Part shown: positions 23,706 through 32,273 of the stretch, in pieces
Numbering within the stretch: the stretch's first letter is position 1
Layout: each line of letters starts with the position of its first letter
Source of the DNA: Bradyrhizobium zhengyangense
Lineage (GTDB): Bacteria; Pseudomonadota; Alphaproteobacteria; Rhizobiales; Xanthobacteraceae
Assembly (NCBI RefSeq): GCF_022012435.1
Contig: NZ_JAKLUA010000020.1
Location: forward strand, 1 to 64,000
Length of the DNA stretch: 64,000 bases
Direction of reading: 5' to 3'
Program-made: the position numbers and the translations under genes
The notes under the pieces: model-generated
Database searches by the model: none
The model's input: only the letters and a program-made list of their open reading frames with translations
Told to the model about the DNA's origin: nothing

Positions 23706-25088
23706 TCAGGATGGCTGTGATTTTAGCCCTGCCGCGGCGTCGGAGCTAGCCGCATCAGGCGGATGGCGGATGTGCCAGGCAAGCGCAAGGGCGAGGATCG
23801 CCGTGGCGACGAGGTTGTTGCCCCAGGCCTGGATGGCGTTGGGAAACGGCGGCAGCGACAGCAGCATGAGGATGCCGGCCGCGCCGAGCGCAAGCCAGGT
23901 TCCCAGCCGCACCTTCGGCCTGATGTCGAAGGCGGCCCGATGCATCAGCACCGTCAGCGGCAGGAACAGCCACATGAAGTAATATTGTCGCGCCAGCGGC
24001 GAGGCCACCGTCATCAGACAGAACAGGATACCAAGCTCCTCGGCATCCGATCGCGCCGTTCGTTGCCGTTCTGACGGCATGAGTGCGATAAAGCCGAGCC
24101 CGAGCAACACCGATACCGCGAGCACGATCCAGTTCGCCGTCCTGTAGTCCACGTCGATGACATTCATCGTATGCGCCGGCTTGCTGGGATCCTCCAGATT
24201 GAAGTTGATCGGCCGAACCAGGCGGTGCGTCACGGCAATGATGGACTGGTTGACCCACGACCAGTTCTGCTCGTCGCGCTGGCCAAAACCCTTTTCCGAG
24301 CTCGAGCCGACCATGCCCTGGTACCAGGTCTTGAGCTCGGCCGCGTTGCGCTCGAAGCCGCGGATCGGTGCCGGCACGACGTAGAGCAGGATGCCGATGA
24401 AGGCGAGCATGCCGACGACCGCCGCCCATTGCCGACGCCAGACCAGATAAGGCAGCACCGCGATCGGATACATCTTGATGGCGGTGGCGAGCGCGAACAT
24501 GAAGCCCGCCAACCAGGACCGCCGATGCTGGAGGCTCCAGAAGCCGTAGAGCATCATCGCCAGCAGAACGAGGTTCGGCTGCCCGAGATCGAACATGTCG
24601 AACACGAAGGTCACGGTGACGAGCGCCGGCAGCGCTTCGAGCCACGGACCGGGCTTGCGATCCGATCCGGTCATGGCGTTGGAAAGCATCCCCGTGTACC
24701 ACCACGCCACGGAGTTCAGCACCGACAGCACGATATAGAGCGGGATCTTGCCGAACCAGCTCGGGATCGCGAGCAGAATCGCCGACAGCGGTGGATAGAT
24801 GAACTCGAAATATTCGTGGACGTCGCTCGGATAGAGCGAGCCGCCATGCAGCACCTGCTGCCCGGCCCAGTACCACAGGGAATAGTCCTTGGTCTTGCCG
24901 TGACCGAAGATCTCCGGCCCGAGGACATCGGCGGTCAGGATCAGGCAGCAGAGCAAGAAGAGCAGGTCCAGCGGCGCACGCAGCGAAAGAGCTCGGAGCG
25001 CACCGGGTTTGTTGGGCGAATGGGCTGTGGTCACAATGCCTTCAATCTGCGGCCGGGAGAGTGTCGATATATGTCTACCCAGACACAA
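23706..25088 (-). CDS. GT87/DUF2029 membrane glycosyltransferase-like protein
   Basis: The protein has 460 residues with about ten membrane segments. An early periplasmic acidic motif (KTKDYSLWYWAGQQVLHGGSLYP), YPPLSAILLAIP and FDLGQPNLVLLAMM are typical of the DUF2029/GT87 family, which includes polyprenyl-phosphomannose-dependent mannosyltransferases. The acceptor is unknown. The first ATG is at 25088, but a GTG at 25034 (start of VTTAHSPNKPG) is also credible, because the intervening 18 residues are not hydrophobic. With the GT39-like gene at 19523 it is the second polyprenyl-sugar transferase in 6 kb. Confidence 0.75.
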   Translation of the reverse strand: MCLGRHISTLSRPQIEGIVTTAHSPNKPGALRALSLRAPLDLLFLLCCLILTADVLGPEIFGHGKTKDYSLWYWAGQQVLHGGSLYPSDVHEYFEFIYPPLSAILLAIPSWFGKIPLYIVLSVLNSVAWWYTGMLSNAMTGSDRKPGPWLEALPALVTVTFVFDMFDLGQPNLVLLAMMLYGFWSLQHRRSWLAGFMFALATAIKMYPIAVLPYLVWRRQWAAVVGMLAFIGILLYVVPAPIRGFERNAAELKTWYQGMVGSSSEKGFGQRDEQNWSWVNQSIIAVTHRLVRPINFNLEDPSKPAHTMNVIDVDYRTANWIVLAVSVLLGLGFIALMPSERQRTARSDAEELGILFCLMTVASPLARQYYFMWLFLPLTVLMHRAAFDIRPKVRLGTWLALGAAGILMLLSLPPFPNAIQAWGNNLVATAILALALAWHIRHPPDAASSDAAAGLKSQPS

Positions 25089-25171
25089 GCCGCAAGTCTC
25101 TCCCTCGCCCCGCAGGCGCGAGGTGAGCTGCGGGGGTCGCAGAAAGCCGCTTCAAAAATGTCCTTGCCTGC

Positions 25172-26794
25172 CTAGCGTCGGAGCAGTCCGCCGAGCGCGC
25201 CGCGCACCAGCGCCCGGCCGACCGAACCGCCGAGCTGGCCGCCGACCGACTTGCCGAGATCAGCCACGACGCCGCCGACCACCTTGTCGGTGACCGTGCG
25301 CGTGACGTCGCGCGCAATGCGCTGACCGGTCGTCAGGCGATTACGCCCGGTATTGGTGCCGAAGACGGTGCCGACGATCGAGCCGATCTGGCCGAGGAGG
25401 CCGCCACCGCCACCCGCCTGACCATCGGCCGGCGCCGCAGTGCCTGCGATCCGCTTCTGGATGATCTCATACGCCGACTCGGCATCAACAGCGGTGTCGT
25501 ATTTGCCCTTGACCGGACTTGCATCCATGATCGCCTTGCGCTCTTTCGGTGTGATCGGCCCGATGCGAGCCGATGGCGGCCGGATCATCACCCGCTCGAC
25601 CATCGCCGGCGTGCCGTTGCCTTCAAGGAACGACACCAGCGCTTCGCCCTTGCCGAGCTCCATGATGACCTTGGCGGTGTCGAGTTTCGGGTTGGGCCTG
25701 AAGGTCTGGGCGGCAGCGGCGACCGCCTTCTGGTCGCGCGGGGTGAAGGCGCGCAGCGCATGCTGCACCCGGTTGCCCATCTGCCCGAGCACGCGGTCCG
25801 GCACATCGATCGGATTCTGGGTGACGAAATAAACACCGACGCCCTTGGAGCGGATCAGGCGAACCACCTGCTCGATCTTGTCCATCAGCGCCTTCGGCGC
25901 ATCGTTGAACAACAGATGCGCTTCGTCGAAGAAGAACACCAGCTTGGGCTTGGGCAGATCGCCGGCCTCGGGCAGCTCCTCAAACAGCTCTGACAGCATC
26001 CACAGCAGGAATGTCGCGTAAAGCCGTGGGCTCTGCATCAACTTGTCCGCAACGAGGATGTTGACCATGCCGCGACCGTCGCGATCGGTCTTCATGAAGT
26101 CCTTCAAGGTCAGCGCCGGCTCGCCGAAGAACTTGGTGCCGCCCTGGTTCTCCAGCACCAAGAGCTGGCGCTGGATGGTGCCGACGGTCGCCTTGGTGAC
26201 GTTGCCGAACCCTTGCGCCGCTTTCCGGATCGGCGCGAGCGGATCCTCTTCCGCGTCCGGCCCCTTCTTGCCGCTGTCGGGCACGATCGCATCGAGCAAC
26301 GCCCGCAGATCCTTCATGTCGATAAGAGCAAGGCCATTGTCGTCGGCGACGCGGAACGCGACGTTGAGCACGCCCTCCTGCACGTCGTTGAGATCGAGCA
26401 TGCGCGCGAGCAGCAGCGGCCCCATCTCGGTGATGGTGGCCCGCACCGGATGGCCCTGCTCGCCGAACACGTCCCAGAACACCGTCGAGAACTGGTCGGG
26501 CTGGAAATTCAGTCCCATCTCGCTGGCGCGCTTGACAATGAAGTCTTTGGCTTCCCCGACCTCGGAGATACCGGAGAGGTCGCCCTTGATGTCGGCTGCG
26601 AACACCGGAACGCCGGCCCGCGCAAATCCTTCCGCCATCACTTGCAGCGTCACCGTCTTGCCGGTCCCGGTGGCGCCGGTGACGAGGCCGTGGCGATTGG
26701 CGAGCGCCAGTGTCAGCCAGGCCAGCTCGTCTCCCTTGCCGACAAAAATCTTGTCGTCGGTATCGCCGAGCTTGTTGTCCTGCACCGTCATCAC
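25172..26794 (-). CDS. DUF853 HerA-like ATPase
   Basis: The protein has 540 residues. Walker A reads GATGTGKTVTLQ, Walker B reads PKLVFFFDEAHLLF, and later motifs include YFVTQNPIDVPDRVLGQMGNR, which marks the DUF853 branch of the FtsK-HerA superfamily. The C-terminus is a glycine-rich low-complexity tail (GQAGGGGGLLGQIGS, then GGVVADLGKSVGGQLGG) that may associate with membranes or other proteins. The role of DUF853 proteins is not settled. No NurA nuclease or other defence gene lies nearby, so it is not obviously a defence HerA. Confidence 0.85.
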   Translation of the reverse strand: MMTVQDNKLGDTDDKIFVGKGDELAWLTLALANRHGLVTGATGTGKTVTLQVMAEGFARAGVPVFAADIKGDLSGISEVGEAKDFIVKRASEMGLNFQPDQFSTVFWDVFGEQGHPVRATITEMGPLLLARMLDLNDVQEGVLNVAFRVADDNGLALIDMKDLRALLDAIVPDSGKKGPDAEEDPLAPIRKAAQGFGNVTKATVGTIQRQLLVLENQGGTKFFGEPALTLKDFMKTDRDGRGMVNILVADKLMQSPRLYATFLLWMLSELFEELPEAGDLPKPKLVFFFDEAHLLFNDAPKALMDKIEQVVRLIRSKGVGVYFVTQNPIDVPDRVLGQMGNRVQHALRAFTPRDQKAVAAAAQTFRPNPKLDTAKVIMELGKGEALVSFLEGNGTPAMVERVMIRPPSARIGPITPKERKAIMDASPVKGKYDTAVDAESAYEIIQKRIAGTAAPADGQAGGGGGLLGQIGSIVGTVFGTNTGRNRLTTGQRIARDVTRTVTDKVVGGVVADLGKSVGGQLGGSVGRALVRGALGGLLRR

Positions 26795-27134
26795 ACTCTC
26801 TATTGTTGGTTTCGCGCATTGAAAATTCGAGCCAGCCAGTTCCGTAGTTTAACGCATGTCACAAGCCGATTGAAACCTTTCAGGGCGCCGTCGACATGCG
26901 ACATCGTCGGAGAACTCGCGCCCGGCATGCGCCAAAAGTCGGATGCGCGCATTCGAACCGCGGTGATTTTTCATGAATTTCGTCTCCGCTCTTGCATCGC
27001 TGCAACACTATTCGTGTCTTCGAGAATGAATCGGAACGTCGCACGCGTTCATCGCTTGTATTTCACATCGCGGGGGCTCAAGATCACTCTTCGAAAATAA
27101 TCCGGCATGTGAACCGGCTGAGGGGCAGGCCCAT
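26795..27134. other. Intergenic region with no gene seen
   Basis: 340 bases between two divergent genes. It is AT-richer than the surroundings, as expected for two promoters. I saw no hairpin, repeat family or plausible small gene. Confidence 0.4.
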
Positions 27135-27500
27135 ATGGACGAGCTGATCGGACAGCTGGCGACGAACGCCAGCATAGATAGTGCTGTCGCTGAAAAGACC
27201 GTCGGCATTATTCTGGGATTCCTCCGCAGTGAAGGTCCTTCCGACAGCGTGCAGGCCCTGATCGACCAGATCCCCGGTGCAGAAGGGGCGATCGAGGCGT
27301 CCAGGAGCGGCGGCGGACTGTCGCGGCTGATGGGCGGCGGCCTGATGGCCGTCGGCACGCGCCTGATGGGCCTCGGGCTTGGCATGTCCGACATCCAGAC
27401 CATTGCCCGTGAACTTTTTCGCTTCGGCCGAGACAAAATCGGAGCGGATCAGATGGGCAAGATCATCGCGGGGACGCCGGGCCTCAGCCAGTTCGCCTGA
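27135..27500 (+). CDS. Small DUF2267-like protein
   Basis: This 121-residue protein has an N-terminal helical repeat-like part (LIGQLATNASIDSAVAEKTVGIILGFLRSEG) and a glycine/methionine-rich middle (GGGLSRLMGGGLMAVGTRLMGLGLGM). The pattern of a short helical domain plus a Gly-rich segment resembles DUF2267/DUF2780 proteins of unknown role. No signal peptide is visible. It is followed after 24 bp by the DUF4332 gene and probably cotranscribed. Confidence 0.6.
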   Translation: MDELIGQLATNASIDSAVAEKTVGIILGFLRSEGPSDSVQALIDQIPGAEGAIEASRSGGGLSRLMGGGLMAVGTRLMGLGLGMSDIQTIARELFRFGRDKIGADQMGKIIAGTPGLSQFA

Positions 27501-27524
27501 GCGACGCTTTTCATACCGAGTATC

Positions 27525-27932
27525 ATGACATATCCGATCTCCGAGATTGAGGGCCTGCCGGCCTTTGCCGCCAACAAGTTGAAGGCGCAGGGTATCCGCA
27601 CCACCGACGCGTTGCTGGAAGCCGCGAGCACCGCCAAGGGCCGCAAGGCGCTCTCGGCCAAGACCGGCATCAGCGAGCAGCTGCTGCTGGAGTGGGCCAA
27701 CGTCTCCGACTACATGCGTATTCCCGGCATGGGCCGGGCCAAGGTGGGCCTGGTCCGCGCCGCTGGCGTCACCACGGTGCGCGAGCTCGCCTATCGGAAT
27801 CCGGCAAGATTGGCGCAGAGCATGCGCGAAGCGAACGATCGCAAAAAGCTCGTCCGCATCCTTCCTTCCGAGAAGTCGGTCGGCGACATCATCGCCAAGG
27901 CCAGGAAGCTGTCGCCGAAGATTACGTATTAG
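27525..27932 (+). CDS. DUF4332 helix-hairpin-helix protein
   Basis: The 135 residues contain two helix-hairpin-helix-like stretches (EIEGLPAFAANKLKAQGIRTTDALL and YMRIPGMGRAKVGLVRAAGVTTV), matching the DUF4332 pattern of paired HhH motifs. HhH domains bind DNA without sequence preference, so a nucleic-acid-associated function is possible but not shown. It lies just downstream of the DUF2267-like gene. The stop is followed 40 bp later by a palindromic repeat. Confidence 0.75.
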   Translation: MTYPISEIEGLPAFAANKLKAQGIRTTDALLEAASTAKGRKALSAKTGISEQLLLEWANVSDYMRIPGMGRAKVGLVRAAGVTTVRELAYRNPARLAQSMREANDRKKLVRILPSEKSVGDIIAKARKLSPKITY

Positions 27933-27970
27933 GCGCTCTCGACATACGATCTGCAGCGTTAGCTCTCGGT

Positions 27971-28068
27971 GTCATACCCCGAAAGCGGGGTATCCAGTAC
28001 GCTGCGGCTCCTCCGCATCACTGCACGGCCCTGGAGTACTGGATTGCCCGCTTTCGCGGGCAATGACA
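27971..28068. repeat. Palindromic intergenic repeat (family C, copy 1)
   Basis: Outer parts GTCATACCCCGAAAGCGGGG and CCCGCTTTCGCGGGCAATGAC with inner CCAGTAC/GTACTGG form a long imperfect palindrome. A related copy is at 59269-59372. It ends less than 10 bases before the first possible folP start, so it sits in the folP 5' region. Confidence 0.8.
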
Positions 28069-28117
28069 GGGAGGGATGGTCTTGACACCCCCTCCCCGAC
28101 CGCGCAAAGCGGGCCGC

Positions 28118-28978
28118 ATGAATGCCTCGCCTTCCCCATCCGTCCCGCCGGCCGGCTCGGCCGGGCCAGATGTGCTGCGGACGCTCATGGGCCGGCCGCT
28201 ACCAGCGGTGATGGGCGTGCTCAACGTGACGCCCGACTCCTTCTCCGATGGCGGCGATTTCATCGCGCCGGAACAGGCGCTGGCGCGGGCGCAGGCGATG
28301 ATTGCCGATGGCGTCGACATCATCGATATCGGCGCCGAATCCACCCGGCCCTACAAGGGTGCGCAGCCAGTGACGGCCGCGGACGAGCTGGCGCGGTTGA
28401 ACCCGGTGCTGGCAGGCATCGTTGCGCTCGGCGTGCCGGTCTCGATCGACAGCATGAAAGCGGAGGTCGTGGCCTTCGCGCTCGACCAGGGTGTCGCCAT
28501 CGCCAACGACGTCTGGGGGTTGCAGCGCGACGCCGGCATGGCGCCGCTGGTGGCCGCGAGAGGCGTCCCTGTCATCGTCATGCACAACCGCGAGACCGTC
28601 GATTCCGCCATCGACATCGTCGCCGACATGAAGGCGTTCTTCATGCGCTCGCTGGACATCGCCACGACGGCCGGCATCGGGCGTGACAAGATCGTGCTCG
28701 ATCCCGGCATCGGCTTCGGCAAGACCGCCGAGCAGAGCATGATTGCGTTGGCGCGCCTGCGCGAGCTCGACATGTTCGGCCTGCCGATCCTGGTCGGCGC
28801 CTCGCGCAAGCGTTTCATCGCCTCTGTGTCGCCCTCGGAGCCGAAAGAGCGGCTGGCCGGCTCGATCGCCGCGCATTTGATTGCCGTGCAGAAGGGGGCG
28901 AAGATCATCCGGACCCATGACGTCGCCGAGACCCTGCAGGCCCTGCGGGTCGCCAACGCAATCGAGAGCAAGCAATGA
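28118..28978 (+). CDS. folP: Dihydropteroate synthase
   Basis: This enzyme joins 6-hydroxymethyl-7,8-dihydropterin pyrophosphate to p-aminobenzoate, making dihydropteroate for folate, and is the sulfonamide target. All signature blocks are present: MGVLNVTPDSFSDGG, IDIGAESTRP, VSIDSMK, LDPGIGFGKT, LVGASRKRF and the terminal IRTHDV. I give the ATG at 28118 (286 residues). An ATG at 28076 and a TTG at 28082 are in frame and lie beside a GGGAGGG stretch, so the true start is uncertain. Its stop overlaps the folB start (ATGA), indicating translational coupling. Confidence 0.92.
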   Translation: MNASPSPSVPPAGSAGPDVLRTLMGRPLPAVMGVLNVTPDSFSDGGDFIAPEQALARAQAMIADGVDIIDIGAESTRPYKGAQPVTAADELARLNPVLAGIVALGVPVSIDSMKAEVVAFALDQGVAIANDVWGLQRDAGMAPLVAARGVPVIVMHNRETVDSAIDIVADMKAFFMRSLDIATTAGIGRDKIVLDPGIGFGKTAEQSMIALARLRELDMFGLPILVGASRKRFIASVSPSEPKERLAGSIAAHLIAVQKGAKIIRTHDVAETLQALRVANAIESKQ

Positions 28979-29343
28979 CAGATACGATCTTCGTGACCGG
29001 CCTGTCGATCCATGCACGCCATGGCGTGCTGGATCACGAAACCGAAGTCGGCCAGCGTTTTGTGATCGACCTCGAGCTCTACACCGATTTGTCGGAGCCT
29101 TCGCGCAGCGATCGCCTGGTCGATACCGTCTCCTATGCCGACGTGGTGGCGACCACAACGGCGGCGTTCAAGAACACCAATTACAAATTGCTGGAACGCG
29201 CGGCGGGTGCGGTCGCCGACGCCATCCTGTCGAACTTTCCACGCATCCGCGCCGTGAAGATCACCGTGCACAAGCCGCACGCGCCGATCGCCGCGATCTT
29301 CGACGATGTCGGCATCATGCTGACGCGCTCGCGGCATCCCTGA
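28975..29343 (+). CDS. folB: Dihydroneopterin aldolase
   Basis: The protein has 122 residues, the normal FolB length. It converts 7,8-dihydroneopterin to 6-hydroxymethyl-dihydropterin plus glycolaldehyde in the cytoplasm. Family marks are SIHARHGVLDHETEVGQRFVIDL (catalytic Glu region), SYADVVATT, LLERAAG and the catalytic Lys in ITVHKPHAPI. It starts inside the folP stop and its own stop overlaps the folK start, so folP-folB-folK is a tight operon. Confidence 0.92.
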   Translation: MTDTIFVTGLSIHARHGVLDHETEVGQRFVIDLELYTDLSEPSRSDRLVDTVSYADVVATTTAAFKNTNYKLLERAAGAVADAILSNFPRIRAVKITVHKPHAPIAAIFDDVGIMLTRSRHP

Positions 29344-29834
29344 TGGCGAGCGTGCTGATCGCGCTCGGCGGCAATGTCGGCGATGTCCGCACGACGTTCA
29401 AGAAGGCGATCGCCCATATCTGCGGCATGGCGCAGGCCGCAATGATCGCGCGCTCGTCGGACTATGCGACGCCACCCTGGGGCGACGAGGACCAGGATCC
29501 CTTCATCAATGCCTGCGTCGAGATCGAGACGGGCCTCGATCCGCACGCGCTTTTGTTCGTGATGCAGAAGGTCGAGCAGAGATTCGGCCGTATGCGCGAC
29601 AAGGATCGGCGCTGGGGTCCGCGCACGCTCGATCTCGACATGATCGCCTATGACGATGTGTCAATGAACAAGCCCGACCTGACCCTGCCGCATCCGCGCC
29701 TGTTCGAGCGCGCCTTTGTGCTGGTGCCGCTGGCCGAAATCGCAGCCGACCGCGTGATCTCGGGCATTCGTGTGCGTGATGCCCTCGCCAGCGTCTCGAC
29801 GCAAGGCATTGAGCAGCTTCCGGATACCGGTTAA
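29343..29834 (+). CDS. folK: HPPK, 2-amino-4-hydroxy-6-hydroxymethyldihydropteridine pyrophosphokinase
   Basis: The 163 residues carry the HPPK signature RRWGPRTLDLDMI (with the two metal-binding Asp residues), the N-terminal IALGGNVGD loop, and PHPRLFERAFVLVPLAEIA. The enzyme pyrophosphorylates hydroxymethyldihydropterin with ATP, directly feeding FolP. The ATG at 29343 shares its A with the TGA of folB. The open frame extends upstream to 28881, but that part is antisense-like filler within folB. Confidence 0.92.
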   Translation: MASVLIALGGNVGDVRTTFKKAIAHICGMAQAAMIARSSDYATPPWGDEDQDPFINACVEIETGLDPHALLFVMQKVEQRFGRMRDKDRRWGPRTLDLDMIAYDDVSMNKPDLTLPHPRLFERAFVLVPLAEIAADRVISGIRVRDALASVSTQGIEQLPDTG

Positions 29835-29917
29835 CCAAAATCCACCGTTTGCAGGAACGGGGGCCGCCGTGGCAAATTCGCCTGCACATAACAAGATGTT
29901 CGGGAGCCCTTGGCCGT

Positions 29918-31789
29918 ATGACCTCCGTGACTGACGATCTGCCGCTGGCGGCCGATTTTCCCAAGGCGACGGACGCGGACTGGCGCAAGCTGGTCGACGG
30001 CGTGCTGAAGGGCGCGCCGTTCGAAAAGCTGGTCGGCAAGACCTATGACGGTCTCAAGATCGAGCCGCTCTACCCGCGCGCCAAGGGGGTAGCGCCGGTC
30101 GCGGGGCGCCCGGCGGCCGCGCCGTGGCAGATCATGCAGCGGATCGATCATCCCGATGCGGCGGCTGCGAATGCGCAGGCCCTGACCGATCTTGAGAATG
30201 GCGCCACGGGACTCGCGCTCGTGTTCGCCGGCGGCGCCGGCAGCCACGGCTTCGGCCTGGAACCGACAGCCGATGCGGTTGCAAGGGCGCTGAAGGACAT
30301 TCACCTCGACGCCGGCATCGGCCTCGAGCTTCAGATCGGTCCGCAATCGCGGATGGCTGCGATCCATATCGCGGAATATGTGAAGAGCAACGGCATCGAC
30401 CCCGCCGCCTGCGACATCCGCTTCGGGCTCGATCCGCTGGCGGCCTGCGCGGTGTGGGGAAACAGCCCCTACAGCTGGGAAGAGATCGTTCCCGCGGTGA
30501 CCGGCGGCATCAAGGGTCTCGCCGCGCTCGGCTTCAAGGGGCCGTTCGCACCTGCTGATGGCCGTGTGATCCATGATGCCGGCGGCTCCGAGGTGCAGGA
30601 GCTCGCTTTCGTGCTTGCCTGCGGCGTCGCCTATCTGCGCGCGATCGAGGGCGCCGGCGTTCCACTCGAGCAGGCGCAAGGCATGGTCTATGCGCGGCTC
30701 GCCGCTGATGCCGACCAGTTCCTGACCATGGCGAAGTTCCGCGCGCTACGATTGCTCTGGGCGCGCATCGAGGCCGCCTGCGGCCTGACGCCGAAGCCGC
30801 TGTTCATTGCCGCCGATACGGCCTGGCGCATGCTGACGCAGCGTGACCCCTACGTGAACATGCTGCGTGCGACCATCGCGACATTCGCAGCCGGGCTCGC
30901 AGGCGCCAATGCAATCACCGTGCTGCCGCACACACTGGCGCTCGGACTGCCCGATCCGTTCGCGCGGCGCGCCGCACGCAACACGCAAGCCCTGCTGCTG
31001 GAAGAAAGCAACCTCGCCAAGGTCAGCGATCCCGCGGCGGGATCCGGCGGCATCGAGACGCTCACGGCGCAGCTCTGCGAGGCCGCCTGGGCGCTGTTTC
31101 AGGAGAGCGAGAAGGCCGGTGGCGCCTTCGCCGCACTTCAGCAGGGCCTGTTCCAGAGCAAGGTCGCAGCGGCGCGAAAGGCGCGCGAGGCCAACATCGC
31201 CAAGCGCCGCGACGTGTTGACCGGCGCCAGCGAGTTTCCGAACCTGCACGAAAGCGAGACGGCCGTGCTGAAGGCGACGCCCATCGCGCTCGCACCCTAT
31301 GGTGAAGCCAAGTACAAGTTCGATGCCCTCGCGCCGATCCGCCTTGCGCAGCCATTCGAGGCGCTGCGCGACAAATCCGACGCGGCGTTGAAGGCGCGCG
31401 GATCGCGGCCCAGCGTATTCCTGGCCAATCTCGGCACGCCCGCCGATTTTACGGCACGCGCGACGTTCGCAAAAAGCTTCTTCGAGGCCGGCGGCATCCA
31501 GGCGCTCGACAGCGAAGGTTTTGCCGACCCGGCCAAGCTGGCTGCGGCCTTCAAGGCGTCCGGCGCGGCGCTAGCCTGCCTGTGTTCCAGCGACAAGGTC
31601 TATGCGGAACGGGCCGAAGCCGCCGCGAAGGCCCTGCAAACGGTGGGCGCGCGACATATCTATCTGGCGGGTCGTCCAGCCGAGGCGGAGGCGGCCTTGC
31701 GCGCGGCCGGTGTCACGGGCTTCGTATTTGCCGGGGGCGACGCGCTTGCGACGCTGCAAGACGCCTATGTCCTGATGGAGCAGGCATGA
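29918..31789 (+). CDS. mutA: Methylmalonyl-CoA mutase small subunit
   Basis: The protein has 623 residues. It shows the TIM-barrel part of the family (GATGLALVFAGG, DIRFGLDPLAACAVWG, RNTQALLLEESNLAKVSDPAAGSGG) and a degenerate B12-like C-terminal domain that lacks the cobalamin-binding D-x-H-x2-G. This is the catalytically inactive partner of the MutB subunit in the alpha/beta mutase, needed for the fold of the complex that interconverts (R)-methylmalonyl-CoA and succinyl-CoA. I start at 29918; the open frame reaches 29849. Its stop overlaps the next gene (ATGA). Confidence 0.9.
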   Translation: MTSVTDDLPLAADFPKATDADWRKLVDGVLKGAPFEKLVGKTYDGLKIEPLYPRAKGVAPVAGRPAAAPWQIMQRIDHPDAAAANAQALTDLENGATGLALVFAGGAGSHGFGLEPTADAVARALKDIHLDAGIGLELQIGPQSRMAAIHIAEYVKSNGIDPAACDIRFGLDPLAACAVWGNSPYSWEEIVPAVTGGIKGLAALGFKGPFAPADGRVIHDAGGSEVQELAFVLACGVAYLRAIEGAGVPLEQAQGMVYARLAADADQFLTMAKFRALRLLWARIEAACGLTPKPLFIAADTAWRMLTQRDPYVNMLRATIATFAAGLAGANAITVLPHTLALGLPDPFARRAARNTQALLLEESNLAKVSDPAAGSGGIETLTAQLCEAAWALFQESEKAGGAFAALQQGLFQSKVAAARKAREANIAKRRDVLTGASEFPNLHESETAVLKATPIALAPYGEAKYKFDALAPIRLAQPFEALRDKSDAALKARGSRPSVFLANLGTPADFTARATFAKSFFEAGGIQALDSEGFADPAKLAAAFKASGAALACLCSSDKVYAERAEAAAKALQTVGARHIYLAGRPAEAEAALRAAGVTGFVFAGGDALATLQDAYVLMEQA

Positions 31790-32250
31790 CCGACGCGAGC
31801 AAACCCGTTCTCACCGGCGGCTGCCAATGCGGGGCGGTGCGCTTTGCGATTTCGGCAACACCCAACAAGGTATCGATCTGCCACTGCCGGATGTGCCAGA
31901 AGGCGAGCGGCGCGCCGTTTGCTTCCTTCGCCGATATCAACCGGACGGATTTTGCCTGGACCAAGGGCACGCCATCCGCATTCCAATCCTCCACGATCGC
32001 GATGCGCGACTTTTGTGCCGCGTGCGGCACGCCGCTGAGCTTCCGTCGCATCGACGGCCCGCGCATCGAGATCATGACCGGCGCGTTCGACCGACCTGAC
32101 CGGTTGGTGCCGACGCGTCAGTACGGGACCGAGTCCCGCCTCGGCTGGGTGGTCGGAATCTCCAACCTGCCGAGCCAGACCACGCAGCAGAATTACGGGC
32201 CGGAGAAGATGGCGACCATCGTCAGCCATCAGCATCCGGATCATGATTGA
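31786..32250 (+). CDS. GFA family (glutathione-dependent formaldehyde-activating-like) protein
   Basis: This 154-residue protein has the GFA zinc motifs GGCQCGAVRF, ICHCRMCQK and FCAACGTPLSF. The founding enzyme speeds S-hydroxymethylglutathione formation from formaldehyde, but most paralogues are untested. It is tucked between the mutase subunit genes: its ATG overlaps the mutA stop and its TGA abuts the mutB start region, so all three are probably cotranslated. The position, not the sequence, is the only hint of a link to methylmalonyl-CoA metabolism. Confidence 0.85.
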   Translation: MTDASKPVLTGGCQCGAVRFAISATPNKVSICHCRMCQKASGAPFASFADINRTDFAWTKGTPSAFQSSTIAMRDFCAACGTPLSFRRIDGPRIEIMTGAFDRPDRLVPTRQYGTESRLGWVVGISNLPSQTTQQNYGPEKMATIVSHQHPDHD

Positions 32251-32273
32251 GCGCCGATGATATGATTGAATCC

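Noticed and set aside
25172..26794. HerA-like ATPase as part of a defence island
   Set aside because: DUF853 proteins are widespread housekeeping-type genes, and no NurA, SIR2, nuclease or other defence gene is adjacent.
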